DNA of 64,000 bases from Nipponacmea schrenckii. Taxonomy: Eukaryota > Mollusca > Gastropoda > Lottiidae. The notes beneath the pieces were generated by a model, which ran no database searches, was not told the origin of the DNA, and worked only from the letters and a program-made list of their open reading frames with translations. Positions 48,370-60,564 of this stretch are shown piece after piece. The position numbers and the translations under genes are program-made. Each line of letters opens with the position of its first letter. Within the stretch, counting starts at the first letter, position 1. The stretch lies in contig JAUJPP010000007.1 in NCBI GenBank assembly GCA_030562195.1, positions 28,021,769 to 28,085,768 on the forward strand, written 5' to 3'.

Positions 48370-49811
48370 ATAACGAATAACGAAAGGCGAAAAGCGAATA
48401 GCCAATAAGCAATAACGAAAAACAAAAAACGAATAACGAAAACAAATAACACGAAAAACGAATACCCCCCTCTTGGTGCTTACAAAAGAAACGAATAACA
48501 AATTTCATAGTCTCTGTTTCTTCTTATAAATTCTAATTTTCAAAGTCAAAGTCATTTAAATATCTAGAAGTGCTACAATAACGAATAACGAAATGCGAAA
48601 AACGAATAACTAATAACGAAAAACGAATAACGAAAAACGAAAATGACTAGCGAATATCCTCCTCTTGGTGCTTAAAAAATCGAAAGGGAATAACGAAAAA
48701 CCATTAACGAATAGTGAATATCCTCCTCTTGTTGCTTACAAAAGAACGAATAACGAAAAACGAAAAGCGAAAGCTAAAAAAGCGAATAACGAAAAACGAA
48801 TAACGATTACGAATAGAGAATATTCCTCTCTTTATGGGTGCTTACAAAAGAACGATTAACAAATATCATGGCCTCTGTTTCTTCTTATAAATCCCAATTT
48901 CCAAAGTCAAAGTCATTTAAACATCTAGAAGTGCTACAATAACGAATACCGAAACATGAATAACGAAAACGAATAGCGAATATCCTTTTCTTCGTGCTTA
49001 CATAAGAACGAATAACGAAAAATGAAAAGCGAAAGCAATAAAGCGAATAACGATAAAACGAATAACGAAAAACAAATAACGAATAACGAAAACGAATAAA
49101 GATTACGAATAGAGAATATCCCTCTCTTTATGGGTGCTGACAAAAGAATGATTAACAAATATCATGGCCTCTGTTTCTTCTTATAAATCCCAATTTCCAA
49201 AGTCAAAGTCATTTAAACATCTAGAAGTGCTACAATAACGAATAACTAAAAATGTAAAAACGAATAACGAATAACGAATTGCGAAAATCCTCCTCTTGGT
49301 GCTTGCAAAAGAACGAATAACGAAAAACGAATAACGAAAAACAAATAACGAATATCGAATACCCCCCTCTTGGTGCTTGTAAAAGAAAGAATTTTTAAAA
49401 ACGATTAACTAAAAATGAAAAACGAATAACGAAAAACTAATAACGAAAAATGAATAACGAAAAACGAATAACGAAAAACGAATAGCGAATATCCTCCTCT
49501 TGGTGCTTGCAAAAGAACGAATAACGAAAAACGAATAACGAAAAACAAATAACGAATATCGAATACCCCCCTCTTGGTGCTTGTAAAAGAAAGAATAACG
49601 AAAAACGATTAACTAAAAATGAAAAACGAATAACGAAAAACTAATAACGAAAAATGAATAACGAAAAACGAAAAACGAATAGCGAATATCCTCCTCTTGG
49701 TGCTTGCAAAAGAAATAATAACGAAAAACGAAATTCGAAAAACGAATAACGAGAAACGAATAACGAGAAAACGAATAGCGAATATTCCCCTCTTGGTGCT
49801 AACAAAAGAGT
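48370..49811. repeat. Higher-order tandem array of CGAATAAC / CGAAAAAC words
   Basis: About 1.4 kb. The basic unit is 6-7 bases (CGAATAA, CGAAAAA). Stretches of it are separated about twelve times by a punctuation element, CCTCTTGGTGCTTACAAAAG with variants. A longer block (AAGTCATTTAAACATCTAGA then AGTGCTACAATAACG) recurs at about 48340, 48547, 48907 and 49204. Two copies of a ~200-bp higher-order unit at 49288-49491 and 49492-49688 are nearly identical. Frames open on either strand here are by-products of the lack of TAA/TAG in some phases. Confidence 0.95.
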
Positions 49812-50554
49812 GAATAGCATACAGAATAGCCTCTGTGAAGTTCTCCTAAACCTTGATAACCTATCTGTTATTCATTTTTTCTCTGTTTTTTTTTTTTATT
49901 TTTTTTATTTTTTTTTTTGCTATTATTTTTTTTAGTCGTTTTGGGGAATAGCCGTAATATAAAAATGTTATTTTTTAGAGAAGGGGTGGATTAATTCTCT
50001 TAGATTTTCAGGCCTAGGGTGGAACAAATAATTTATTGGGAAATTGGGGTAATTCGTTTATGCTGGATATTTTCTCATTTTCTAAAATTCAACAGTAATG
50101 TGATAAAGTTTTTCCATCAGTAGAGGTCGAATTTTGCTCGCGTTTTATATTTTCCTGTAAATTGAAGGCCACACATTACATTATGAATATTTAAATTTAA
50201 TTCCTTTTGATCAGCTAGGACCTGTCGTAATTCAACAAAGCTCAATGGATTCAACTCATTGGGGAATCACACACTTCTTATTTAACTTTTATTTATTTTA
50301 TAACTTTTGGTCTGGAAGATTGTGATTGGGGGCGTCTCATTGGTCTAACATATTGTTCAAATCACGAGGTTTCTGTCAAGGGGATTTCTCAAGAGATGAT
50401 CATTTCAAAGGGATTCTAGTTTATGATCAGAAAGACTTCCTAATTTCCTACTTTCGAATAACAAAGAAAAAGTCCGGATTAATTTCAGCACCACGTATAT
50501 AAAACGTCATCAATACTTCTACACTAGAATTTATAATAGATCTCGATCATTTTT
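49812..50554. other. Intergenic DNA with T-rich tract
   Basis: Includes a long T-rich run (about 49886-49932) right after the array; otherwise unique. Confidence 0.5.
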
Positions 50555-51509
50555 ATACGCCCAAATGAAAATGTGGACGTAAATTGTCGTCGCCCCTGTC
50601 CGTCCGTCGGTCCGTCAACATTTGTTGTAGACACGGTTTTTTAGTTATTGTCCCTGCCTCTATATTTGTTGTAGACACAATAGAAGCTACAATTGTCAAT
50701 GGATTTGAATGAAACTTGGTGTGAGCATTAGAATTGATAAGACGGCGGTCAAGTTTGAACTTGACGATTTTTCAATGAAAGGTTTTTGAGTTATTGCCCT
50801 GGACTTAGTTACACCGCGTCAAAATTTATTGTTGATGCAATAGAAGCTACAATTTTCAATGGATTTGAATGAAACAAGGTATGTGAATTGGTATTGATAA
50901 GGCGGTGGTCAAGTCTTGAATTTGACGATTTTGCGATAAACGGTTATTGCCCTTGACTTAGTAAAATCGCGTCAAAATTTTATTGTGAGTGCAATAGAAG
51001 CAACAATATTTAATGGATTTCGATGAAACTTATTGTGAGGATTGGAATTGATAAAACGCCGGTCAAATGCGAATATGACTATTTTTCGAAGAATGGTTTG
51101 CGAGTTATTACCCTTGATTTAGTAAAATTGTGTAAAAATTGTTATTGTGGGTGCAATAGAAGCTACAAATTTCAATGGATTTTGATGAAACTTGGTATGA
51201 GTATTGAAATTGATAAGACAGCAGTCAAGTTCGAAATTGACGATTTTTTCGATGATCAGTTTTTTAGTTATTGCCCTTGACTCAGTAAAATCTTGTTATA
51301 ATTTTATTGTTGATGCAATAAAACCTACAATTTTCAAAGGATTTTGATGGAACTTGGTGTAAGCATTTGAATTGATAAGACAGTAGTCTAGTTTGAACAT
51401 GACGACTTTTTTTAATGAATGTTTTTTGAGTTTTTGCCCTTGACTTCAATATTCAATTAATGTTTTTTGAGTTATTGCTCAATTTATTATCCAAATTCAG
51501 TGGGCGTAT
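50555..51509. mobile_element. Non-autonomous element: 9-bp inverted ends around five ~160-bp repeats
   Basis: The left end ATACGCCCA (50555-50563) is the exact reverse complement of the right end TGGGCGTAT (51501-51509). Between them the word CAATAGAAGCTACAA marks five repeats at 50678, 50838, 50992, 51154 and 51315, a period of about 154-162. Each repeat has the blocks AATGGATTTGAATGAAAC, GAATTGATAAGACGGCGGTC, TGACGATTTTT, and GAGTTATTGCCCTTGACTTA. A GTCCGTCCGTCGGTCCGTC stretch follows the left end. There is no transposase and no clear target-site duplication. It resembles terminal-repeat elements with internal satellites known in molluscs; the superfamily is not determined. Confidence 0.7.
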
Positions 51510-53967
51510 GTTACCTTGACTGGCAAGCTATCTTTTATATGTAAATTTAATCGGTTATTCAAATATAACTACGTTTAAATATCGCCACTACCGAGAAAGT
51601 AGACCTTAACAAGTTTGAATAATTTTTAAGGAATATAATGATGGGGTGGCTCTCACAAACTTAAATGTATGATTGGCTTCAAGATAAGTAGAGTTTTTCT
51701 ACCGAACGTATGAATCGTTTACTAAATGTAAAACAAAAAGATTTATCAACGTTAAACTGAACCAAAGTCGGTGTGACTTCTGACTTCAGCGGTAAATAAG
51801 AACGAAAGAAAGACTTATTTACTTACTTAATTGACGTCACATTGAATATCATTCGCGAATTACAGTGACGAGGGAATTGAGAATTGATAAAGATTCGGAA
51901 ATTGAAACAAAAGTTATGTTTAATGTAGTTGGTTTGTTAATGGATATAGCACTTATTTTTAACAATGAGAGGGTTTTTATGGTTTATGTTATGCAAAGTT
52001 CCCACTGTCGTCGATTCAGTTTCAATCATTTCTATACTCTTGTAGGCAGCCTACTAACCTGCGTATTTTTTCCCTGTCGTGCTGTATGTTTGGTAAGCCA
52101 CGAAGTCGTCCTTTTATAAGACCATGACTCTTGCCAAACGAACTTTTGAGTATGAGTCACAAGGGGTTGAATCTGATTCATAGAAAAGACTAAATATACA
52201 ATGAATAACTTTATAGCACCGTATTGTACAATAAATAAATATATATTTTGCTGTTTATACATAAAACAAAAACAAACGTTTTGATATCCTAGCGACATCG
52301 TCTTCATTCAACATAATTAGGACATTTTTTGGAGTGATGTGTCATCATGCTTAAGCCACCGTGTTTGCACTCATATTGTATGTGGGACTGAATGGCATGG
52401 ATCCCCAGTCACATCATCTTCCAACCTTCCACCTTCTTTCATTATATTATTAACCAATATCATAATCACGTTACTGTCAATAAACAAATTACTCTCAACT
52501 GATTTCTTATCGTTTTTTATTACGTTTTTATCATGGAGCTCGTCAAACGTTTTATTACACGGAAGAGAAAAATGTAGGTCAGGGTATAGGTAGTTTATTA
52601 GAGAGACTCTCGGAAAATGGAGATACATCAGAAAGGTTGACAACGCAATTGGTAAATTAGAGTGTTTTAATGAACAGCTTTAATTTGTCTTTAAAATGTA
52701 AATCAGTAAGAAACTGAAATTAACAAACTTATATCACTAAGAGTCAATACAGTATCCAGAGTTAAAAAAAAAAATGTTTGATTTGATATTGTTTCGGTAT
52801 AATAGTTTAGATCTATGTATCAAGAATCAAAGTTAAGATATCTTAATGAATACGACTGAAGATAAAGGCAGGCCAGATAGCCAATACATGTATCTTCTTA
52901 ACATCAATAACGGATTGCCAAGTAGACACTGCTTCCGGATGAGACAAGTATTACATAGTAATTTGGATTGGGAATCTCATAAGATATGTAAAACGCAGAG
53001 AAAATGCCTCAAGACTTGTACAAAGTGAAGTTGTCGAACCTGTTATGACATGATTTTACTGACGGTCTGACTGGCTTTCTTAAAGACTTAATATAATAAT
53101 ATAGAGACTTATGTATATTCAAAAGGTTACAAAAAAGATTGGGATTCCTTTGCTGCAAAATTAAGAGTCTCATATGGTAGCTTTATGTCTTTTAATCAAT
53201 TAAACCTTCAGTTGTCCGATCTAGCATATCGCCAGAAAGCCGCACATGGAGCTTGAGTTATATTTCCCTCGTGTAATCAGAAATTAAATTTACAAAAGAT
53301 GTGAAAGTATGAAGGTGTTTCTGTTGAACGAAATTTAATTGTACCTTCATTAAGCTGTGATTTCCCAGATGTATGTATTCGACAATGTATTTGAATTCAA
53401 ATCAAATGTGGCTTTATCTGGTAATCTTGACAACTTTTTGATTTATATCTAATATAAAAATGTTAAATATTTTCAACACACTTTTAAACGTAGTATACAC
53501 ACGTTTGAAAATGTTCTTAATGTTATAATTTATACTTGTACAACCAGATGAAATTCGTCTACATGATAAAAAAAAGTCAATGTACCGGCTGTATCGTCAC
53601 CCAAGAACAGGTCTTGATATTTGCTTTTGTTATCATAGAGATAGATTGATAGATAAATTCGAAGTAATATACGCCAACTGACAGCTTTGTTTTAAAATGA
53701 AAGACATAAAGATACCAATCATCAGTCTGGAATATTCATCCTGTAGTCATAGGCCTACATTTCTTTCAAACCGTTTTGGTTTTCGAATTTTCACGAAGAA
53801 AATTCGACAAAAATTATCTATTCTAGTACTGAAAGTTTAACTCATGTTGAAACTTTAATTTTTATTTTCATTAGTTGATAAGTAACACTTGCTTCATCTA
53901 ATTTTGTAAAGAACTGTGTCTTCTAGAGCGTTAACGAGCAATGGTTGGATGAACAGTCATAGGTAAC
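51510..53967. other. AT-rich intergenic DNA, no gene seen
   Basis: Open frames of up to 91 codons look like chance. No repeats recognised. Confidence 0.5.
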
Positions 53968-54007
53968 GCCAATATACGCTCCGCATTTCATGAGGGTGTA
54001 TATAAAG
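53968..54007 (+). promoter_or_regulatory. Possible TATA/CCAAT promoter
   Basis: GCCAAT at 53968-53973 and TATATAAAG at 53999-54007 are well spaced for a core promoter. A good splice-donor form (GTGAGTA at 54134) follows. It could drive the coding-like frame at 54207-54713. Evidence is sequence form only. Confidence 0.35.
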
Positions 54008-54206
54008 TATTCAAGTAACAAGAACAGAAATTTCAGAGGGGATACGGGTCTGTGTCTCAAAATATAAAGCCAAGCCTTCATAAGATCAACATCACGATTA
54101 CCGGTGTTACAGGTGTAGAATCATACGAGAGTTGTGAGTACCTGTTTGTTGTTGTAGACTGATATAAACCTAGTTAATACATTTCCATTCATAATCAGTT
54201 AACTAA

Positions 54207-54713
54207 ACGCCAATATTCCAAACCAACCATTACCAATCTAATATCTCTGAACAGTTTATACTAACAAACGTTAAAGACGATATCACAGTCAATCACACAA
54301 CCATAAACAGTTTGATTTACACGTGGAATCAGGGTGAATTAACCATTAAAGCTATAAATATTTCTTCAAATACCACAGGAGCTTATTTCCAGTCGATCCG
54401 CTTTTACTCGGATAATCTCGTCAAATCTCGTCTTTTAAATACGGAATGTCTGTTGGATTGTAGATACGGTAGAAATATAATTTACGCTGCTATATGTTTC
54501 CCACCTGAAAGTAGAAAAGATTCAAGAAAATGTAGACATTGTATGGGAGTTTGTCAATTTAAGGGTTTGTTGTTACGTTGTCTGTTGTGTTGTTCAATGC
54601 GGTGTACGGTACGGAACAATTACGCTTCTACATATAATTTTGCCTTTATCATTAAACATCCTGAAGGAATTCCCCCCCCCCCCTATTCGGAATTTTATAT
54701 AGCCCGTGTGTGA
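54207..54713 (+). CDS. Candidate exon, cysteine-containing extracellular-type protein, unknown family
   Basis: An open stretch of 168 codons. The protein-like part has clustered N-glycosylation sites (NHT, NISSNTT) and a cysteine-rich region (ECLLDC, AICFPP, CRHCMGVC), suggesting a secreted or membrane protein. There is no ATG before residue ~112 of the stretch, so it would have to be an internal or terminal exon. An acceptor-like CTCTGAACAG ends at 54254. The last part follows a 12-C run (54672-54683) and may be out of frame. Nothing known is recognised. A relic of an element or chance remain possible. Confidence 0.3.
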   Translation, partial: TPIFQTNHYQSNISEQFILTNVKDDITVNHTTINSLIYTWNQGELTIKAINISSNTTGAYFQSIRFYSDNLVKSRLLNTECLLDCRYGRNIIYAAICFPPESRKDSRKCRHCMGVCQFKGLLLRCLLCCSMRCTVRNNYASTYNFAFIIKHPEGIPPPPYSEFYIARV

Positions 54714-55595
54714 CCCCTTTTATATAACAGTTTTATAAAAACGCCACTTGTAAAGATGCAAACACGACTCTCTGTATCTATAAACCCCACGCACCAGACT
54801 TGGCATTATAGACGTAAACATATTAAGAAAAATATATATAATTCCATATTAACAAACACTGACAGTGTTGAACAAAATTGAACTTGAAAAAGTTTTAAAA
54901 AATGAACTGGATGACGTACTTCTGTAATTGTGTCAAAACCTACATGCAAGGTTTTATATCATTTCATTACAGTTCTTTGTAAAGTCTTCTTATGACATTG
55001 TCAATTTATATTCATATCACTTATTCACAAATTCCCAAATTACTTCTTTTTTATATTATATTAATTTGCTTTCAAGAACTTACCAGGATAAAAAATATTA
55101 ATATCGTATGATTTCCGAATGCGAAGGAATTTATAATACAGAAGTGATGCTGGTTTAAAATTACGAGACTATTTTATTATCTACTAATTTCAATTTATGT
55201 AGCTTTAAAAATAGAATAAATTTGAAAAAGAAGTAAAAAATATTACATAAGACTTGGCACTAAAGATCTAATTATAATTCTTGTAATTAAATAGCATTAA
55301 TAGACACAGTCACAATTAAAGTCGGTTGGTGATATAGAACTATTCTTATATGGGTTTTGGTGTAAAGTGTTTCCGGATTGACTATCGCAATGGACAGTAT
55401 TATATTAATTTGTCGATAAAAAAGAGAAAAGACAAACATAATACAGTATAATTCAAAGGCTTTGGCCGAAAGACATCTGTTGTCCATATTTTCATCGAAT
55501 AATTACATGGGAGATAAACCAAGGATATGACAGCTTTCAAGAAGAACCTAGCAAATGATCAACTTAAAATGATATACCTCATATTAACTCATAAT
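54714..55595. other. Intergenic DNA
   Basis: AT-rich unique sequence; nothing recognised. Confidence 0.5.
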
Positions 55596-55608
55596 CGAAA
55601 TTTTATTC

Positions 55609-55975
55609 GGAGCCGCGGTGGCTCAGTGGGCTAGACGCTTGCTCGCTAACTTGAAGGTCCAGAGTACAATCCCGGCAAAGGTCGAGATGAACTTTCGGAA
55701 TTTTTCAGCCCGGTTTCCCCTTGTCAGTGATGCAGGTCGGAGGGACTGACATGGAAAAACGTCTAGTCGTTCGGATGGGACAATTAACCGAGGCCCCTTG
55801 TGCTACAGGCTGTGCACGTTAAAGATCCCTCGACAGTTGGAAATCGCAAAAAGAGTAGGCTGATGCCGCTGTCCTGGCAAAATTTCCCTCATTGCACACT
55901 GCATGGCGTTGTCCGTCTTCATTAGCCCATTAGGTGCAGAAACGTAAAACTCCATTCATTTCATTTTTTTTTTTT
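55609..55975 (+). mobile_element. Intact tRNA-derived SINE with 13-bp target-site duplication
   Basis: 367 bases beginning GGAGCCGCGGTGGCTCAGTG. Box A TGGCTCAGTGG (55619-55629) matches the Pol III consensus exactly; box B (around 55662-55672) is decayed. The body contains GATGCAGGTCGGAGGG, ACCGAGGCCCC, GATCCCTCGACAGT and TTTCCCTCATTGCACACTGC, and the element ends in TTCATTTCA then a T run. It is flanked by a perfect CGAAATTTTATTC duplication at 55596-55608 and 55976-55988. It was moved by a LINE's machinery in trans; which LINE is not shown by its tail. Confidence 0.95.
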
Positions 55976-55988
55976 CGAAATTTTATTC

Positions 55989-58900
55989 TTTGATACAGGA
56001 AGAGAGTAACGGTGTTTAAATGCTGGATTAAGATTAAGCTTAAAGAAGTAGCAGAGAATTAAATGTGATTACCAGGATAAAATGGAAAATAATAAAATCA
56101 GAGAATAGTTGTGATATTGATAATACAGTTAATGCGTTTTTAATTGAGTAGATATTGTTATGCTGTCATAAAATGATTCTGACAATACCATTAATAACTG
56201 ATGTATATGATATATCATTAGTGCGAATTGTTCGCGGCGATCAATTTACTGGTATTCAAAGTTTAATTAAGATCAGAGATTTCATCGTATCATGTCATCT
56301 GATATGATATATTAGCTTAAGTTAATATCAAATATACTCGTAATCAGATACGATATTCTACGTTAGAATTTAAGACGACTAGATCGATTCTAGATGGTTG
56401 CTGGAATTATCAGAATTATCAACGTTGATATTATTTACTTTAAAAAAATTGATATAAAGCTTAGATGACGAAGCATTACAAAGGCAAATATGCAAACATC
56501 CTTTGAATACACCCGTGTTTTGCTTTGGGTGCTGTGAATAAATGAATGTAGTTTTACTTGCTTTCTGGGCTAAATAACACGGTTGTTCTCTGAAGAACGA
56601 AACGCTGTTACATGTCTTTTCACCAAATGTTATTTGCCTCTATACCCGAATCGGTTGCAGTCTAGGATATTAAAAAGTTACTTTCTTAGACAGTTCTCAC
56701 AGTTATAAAAGCTAATGTAACTTTATTGCCCAGAGATATATAAAACGAAACCTCAATAACATTATTAGATATTTTCATAATGCCTTATCAGATTATCAAA
56801 AACGTAAATAGACTTTAATAATGAAAAATAAGCCTAGCAGTCGTTAAACTTACATCAAACATTGCCAATTGGGAAAACAAATCCGAAAAAAATATTTCTG
56901 ATGACTGCAAAGATGTAGGCTTCGACACAGTATTAAGTCAGTTCCTGTGCCTGAGATCATGTATATAGACAGAACTAGTTTCGAAGCCGATATATTCAGC
57001 CGGGCTCAAGTCCACTGACGATTCAATGAGTCTTATCGGATCCTTCGTAGTCGCCGATGGTAACCGACTTTTAGCAAGCTTATAGAAATCATGTTTTAAG
57101 TCATAGTGGAAAAACACTTTATCTTATTTTTAAGTACCATGATCAGGAACTCTCTGTCAGAGCCTTGGAACCCTATGGGCTGGTCTCCTGTCCAATGTCT
57201 AAATCAAATTTTCATTGTATATTTTATACAATGAGAAAGCAATCTTTTTTTTGTTAATCGACCCATACCCCCAATAATGAAGACAGACACAATCGGGTGG
57301 AAATATTTTAAATGGAATGTAATAAGTCTGTTAGGAGGGCGAGAAAAATTGTGAGCTTATTGTGGCTAGAGTTTTTAAGCAAGTGTACATATTGAGTTAC
57401 TTTAAATAAGGAAACTGAAAGCAACTGCTTCGAACCATGTAAATGCGTTCTGGCCCTTCGATTAGAAATATTTAAACGGAATTTAAAACTTGTTGTAATT
57501 TACCGTTTAAACATTGATAATTATTTGTTTTAATCAAACGAATATTCACATAGTTTCCACAGTTACCAGTGGCAAGGTCCACTTTAATCAAAAAATAAGT
57601 GTGTGTTTACCAGTTGCTCTTAGGTTCTGTCAGCTACAAGGCCTACTTTGATAGAATCCAAACCAATCAAGACGACCCTCTTGGATCGTAAATATTAAAC
57701 AAGAACATAAATGAGTCTTAGAGAGTCTATAGTCAACTATGTGCAAACCTACTATATCATGCATTTACAAATCGTTGGCCTATATCAATCGATTTTACTT
57801 CTCCAATTTAATATGAATAAGAAGGATACAGCATTATTGAAAAGGTTGTCATATGTTTATTTAGCTGGCACAATGGTTGTCATTTATAACACTCATTTCT
57901 ACCCAGTAGAACAATACCATTAATTAGTAGATTGTGTATGTATTTTAAGCCTACGGTAGGTGTACAGGAATAAAAGATATCGTTTTACTGTCCTCCACCC
58001 ACACGTGTCGTCAAGACTGCTTTGAAATAAAAGGCAGATAATTTATTTATCTCTTGACTTTTATTAGTTAAATTTAAGTCGAAATCGTAGCAATCACACG
58101 TAAATGTGCGCATACACCATCTTATTTTAGATGGGATAAACATAAAGAAGTTGTTTTGATCCATTTGTTGAAGATCAGTCCGACTTTCAGCTGATATAGG
58201 CCCAACCCGCAAATGATAAGTACATAAAATGACATCTTTCAAAAGAGGTGAAAACAGTGTTAAAATTTACTCTGTTAAATTGATTCGACTATGTTACTCA
58301 TTAACAAAGTCACGGAATGCTCTGTTCACAATCATTTAACACTATAAATTCAATTTCCATTGATTTGATCCAACTCAGCAATAAAACAAACATAGTGAAT
58401 CATTTCATGATTAGTTTAGAAAAACTCAAAACTAATTTGATTTTGTTACCTATCTTGCATATCAAATTCTATCTCCTATGTCGATGATTTATATAATATA
58501 TAAGATTTCTTCAAAACAATTCAATTTTGACAGATTTATAAGTTTACTGGTAATCGTAGATAGGATATCCACATGTTAAGAATAATATAAATTATTTAAA
58601 AAAATGAGGTAACAAGTTATTTTTTTGTCGCTGGTTTAAAACTAGTATTTTGGTGAAAACGTCTCAGAAGCAGTCAACACCGGAGATTATAGTTCTCGCT
58701 GATATTAATCAAAGTAATTCTAATTAAAACACCTCTGCGTGACATGTGTATGGTGTGAGAGAAACCCTATACTTCGATAACGAAGGTTGAACTATCATGG
58801 GAAACGTTGGCGTCGCTTAATTCCAATCTGTGAACCGTGATTATACTAAAAACAGTATTAAAGTTAGCAGAACTTAATTACAGGCAAGAAGATTTTAGCT

Positions 58901-60564
58901 CTCAAAATCAAAAATGTCTCCATGCTACACATGCCCATTTCCATAATAAACGCGATGACTCTTTTTCTTTAGCTACATTTTTAGTTTACAAATCTGTAAC
59001 GCGCACTGTAAAGTTAACAAACGAAAATAATCGAGTCGAAAGAAACAAAAACTTTTTGCGAGGGCTGATGTGTGTTTTGAATTTTCGTAAATATAGTCTT
59101 CAGAAATACTAGAAATAAACAAATATCGCAAACACCTGTAACCAGGAATTTAACTTATCTGTGCGCTTGTTCTATTATTATGCGAGTTTGAAGTAAATGA
59201 AGAGTGGTCATTTTTAACTTTCAACTGTTGATAATTCGGGACACAAATATGGATATGAAAACTTAAATGTGGACGTTGAGCTGTGAACATTATTACTGAA
59301 AAATAAATCCGTTTCTGAGACTAATGAATTTAGGCCAAACGAATGTTGAATCCGTCCCTTTAAATAAATTAAATGTTGAGTAAAAAGAATCTACTCTGTC
59401 CATAATCTAGTCCTCACAAATTATAATCAGAATCCAGAATACAGTCAAAGCTCATCTAACTACGACCAGTGGTGCGTTTTAGGCTTATTGATTGTCGGTT
59501 TTTGATTAATTTTTTGATAAATAATAAAGTGGATTAGAGATTTATGCACGTAAGACGGAATTGTAACATCACGAAAGAAAAAGTCTTGTATTTAAATTTG
59601 TAAAGACAGTAAATTCTAAATCTGATCTAATATTGCAAAACGATCATAACGTTTGGGACGATCATCGCATGATTCTGTCTACTGATAAGACTGTAAGGAG
59701 TGCTATTCCCTATATAAATATCTTGTATTCATTCCATGCAATGTACAAAAATATATCAACGAAGAATATTTCAAAGGTGCGCTGATGATTACAAGGAGAT
59801 ATTTTTAGTTCTAAACTCTTAATTAAATCTATATTTAAATTTCTACGATTTTACTTTCCCCATTTCCCATGTGTGTAATATTGGGTACCATCGGTATGCA
59901 TCATACTTGATAACACTTTTCATTATTATATACTTTATCCTTCATGTGAAAAGAACCAATGTATTGCTAAACTGTTATTTCGGATTCATTTTGCGATTCG
60001 GCTCTTGAATACTTGATGATTTGTAAGAAAAATGTTATGTTTTACTGATAGGCAACAAGGTCTAAATAAATAATACTAATAAAATATGATTTGACATAAA
60101 TATATGCGTTCTTTTGTTTCGTCTCATCTAGTATTCTGTTAGAATGTTTGTCTATTGTCTCAGCTAAGATGGTTTTTGAACTGCAAGTACATTCATTACA
60201 TAAAATGAAGCAATTAGTTAAAAAAAAATGACGTTTTAAAAAAAATTATTGACAAGCTTTAAAAATTATTAACTGATAAATTGTGTTAACAGACAAAAAC
60301 TGTTAACTGAAAAGAATTGAAACAATATAAAGTGTGAAATGAATATTTTGAAATAGTGCTTTCATTAAATGCCTAATTTTATCAGAATTGTAAAACCATA
60401 AAACGTCAACTGAAATGGTTCAAATTTATGCTAAGTGTCCAAGAAACACATAAAAAGTTCAGAGTCTTTTTAAAAAAAATCCTTCAATGTGGTTTATATC
60501 ACATACATAAAATATATAAAAAAGAACAGACATACCTTTTAAGGGGTAAGGTTCCCATCGAATG
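55989..60564. other. AT-rich intergenic DNA, no gene seen
   Basis: Frames of up to 91 codons have no recognisable content. On the minus strand a donor-like AAAAG/GTATGT (60535) and an acceptor-like TTCAATTCTTTTCAG (about 60312) could mark a 3' UTR intron of the second EGF-like gene. Confidence 0.45.

Noticed and set aside
48665..49158. Open frames within the CGAATAAC array
   Set aside because: By-products of repeated words; there are frames on both strands and no consistent product.
55609..55700. Possible tRNA gene (box A and box B like sequences)
   Set aside because: The box B is decayed, no cloverleaf anticodon arm can be drawn, and the sequence is the head of a SINE with target-site duplications.
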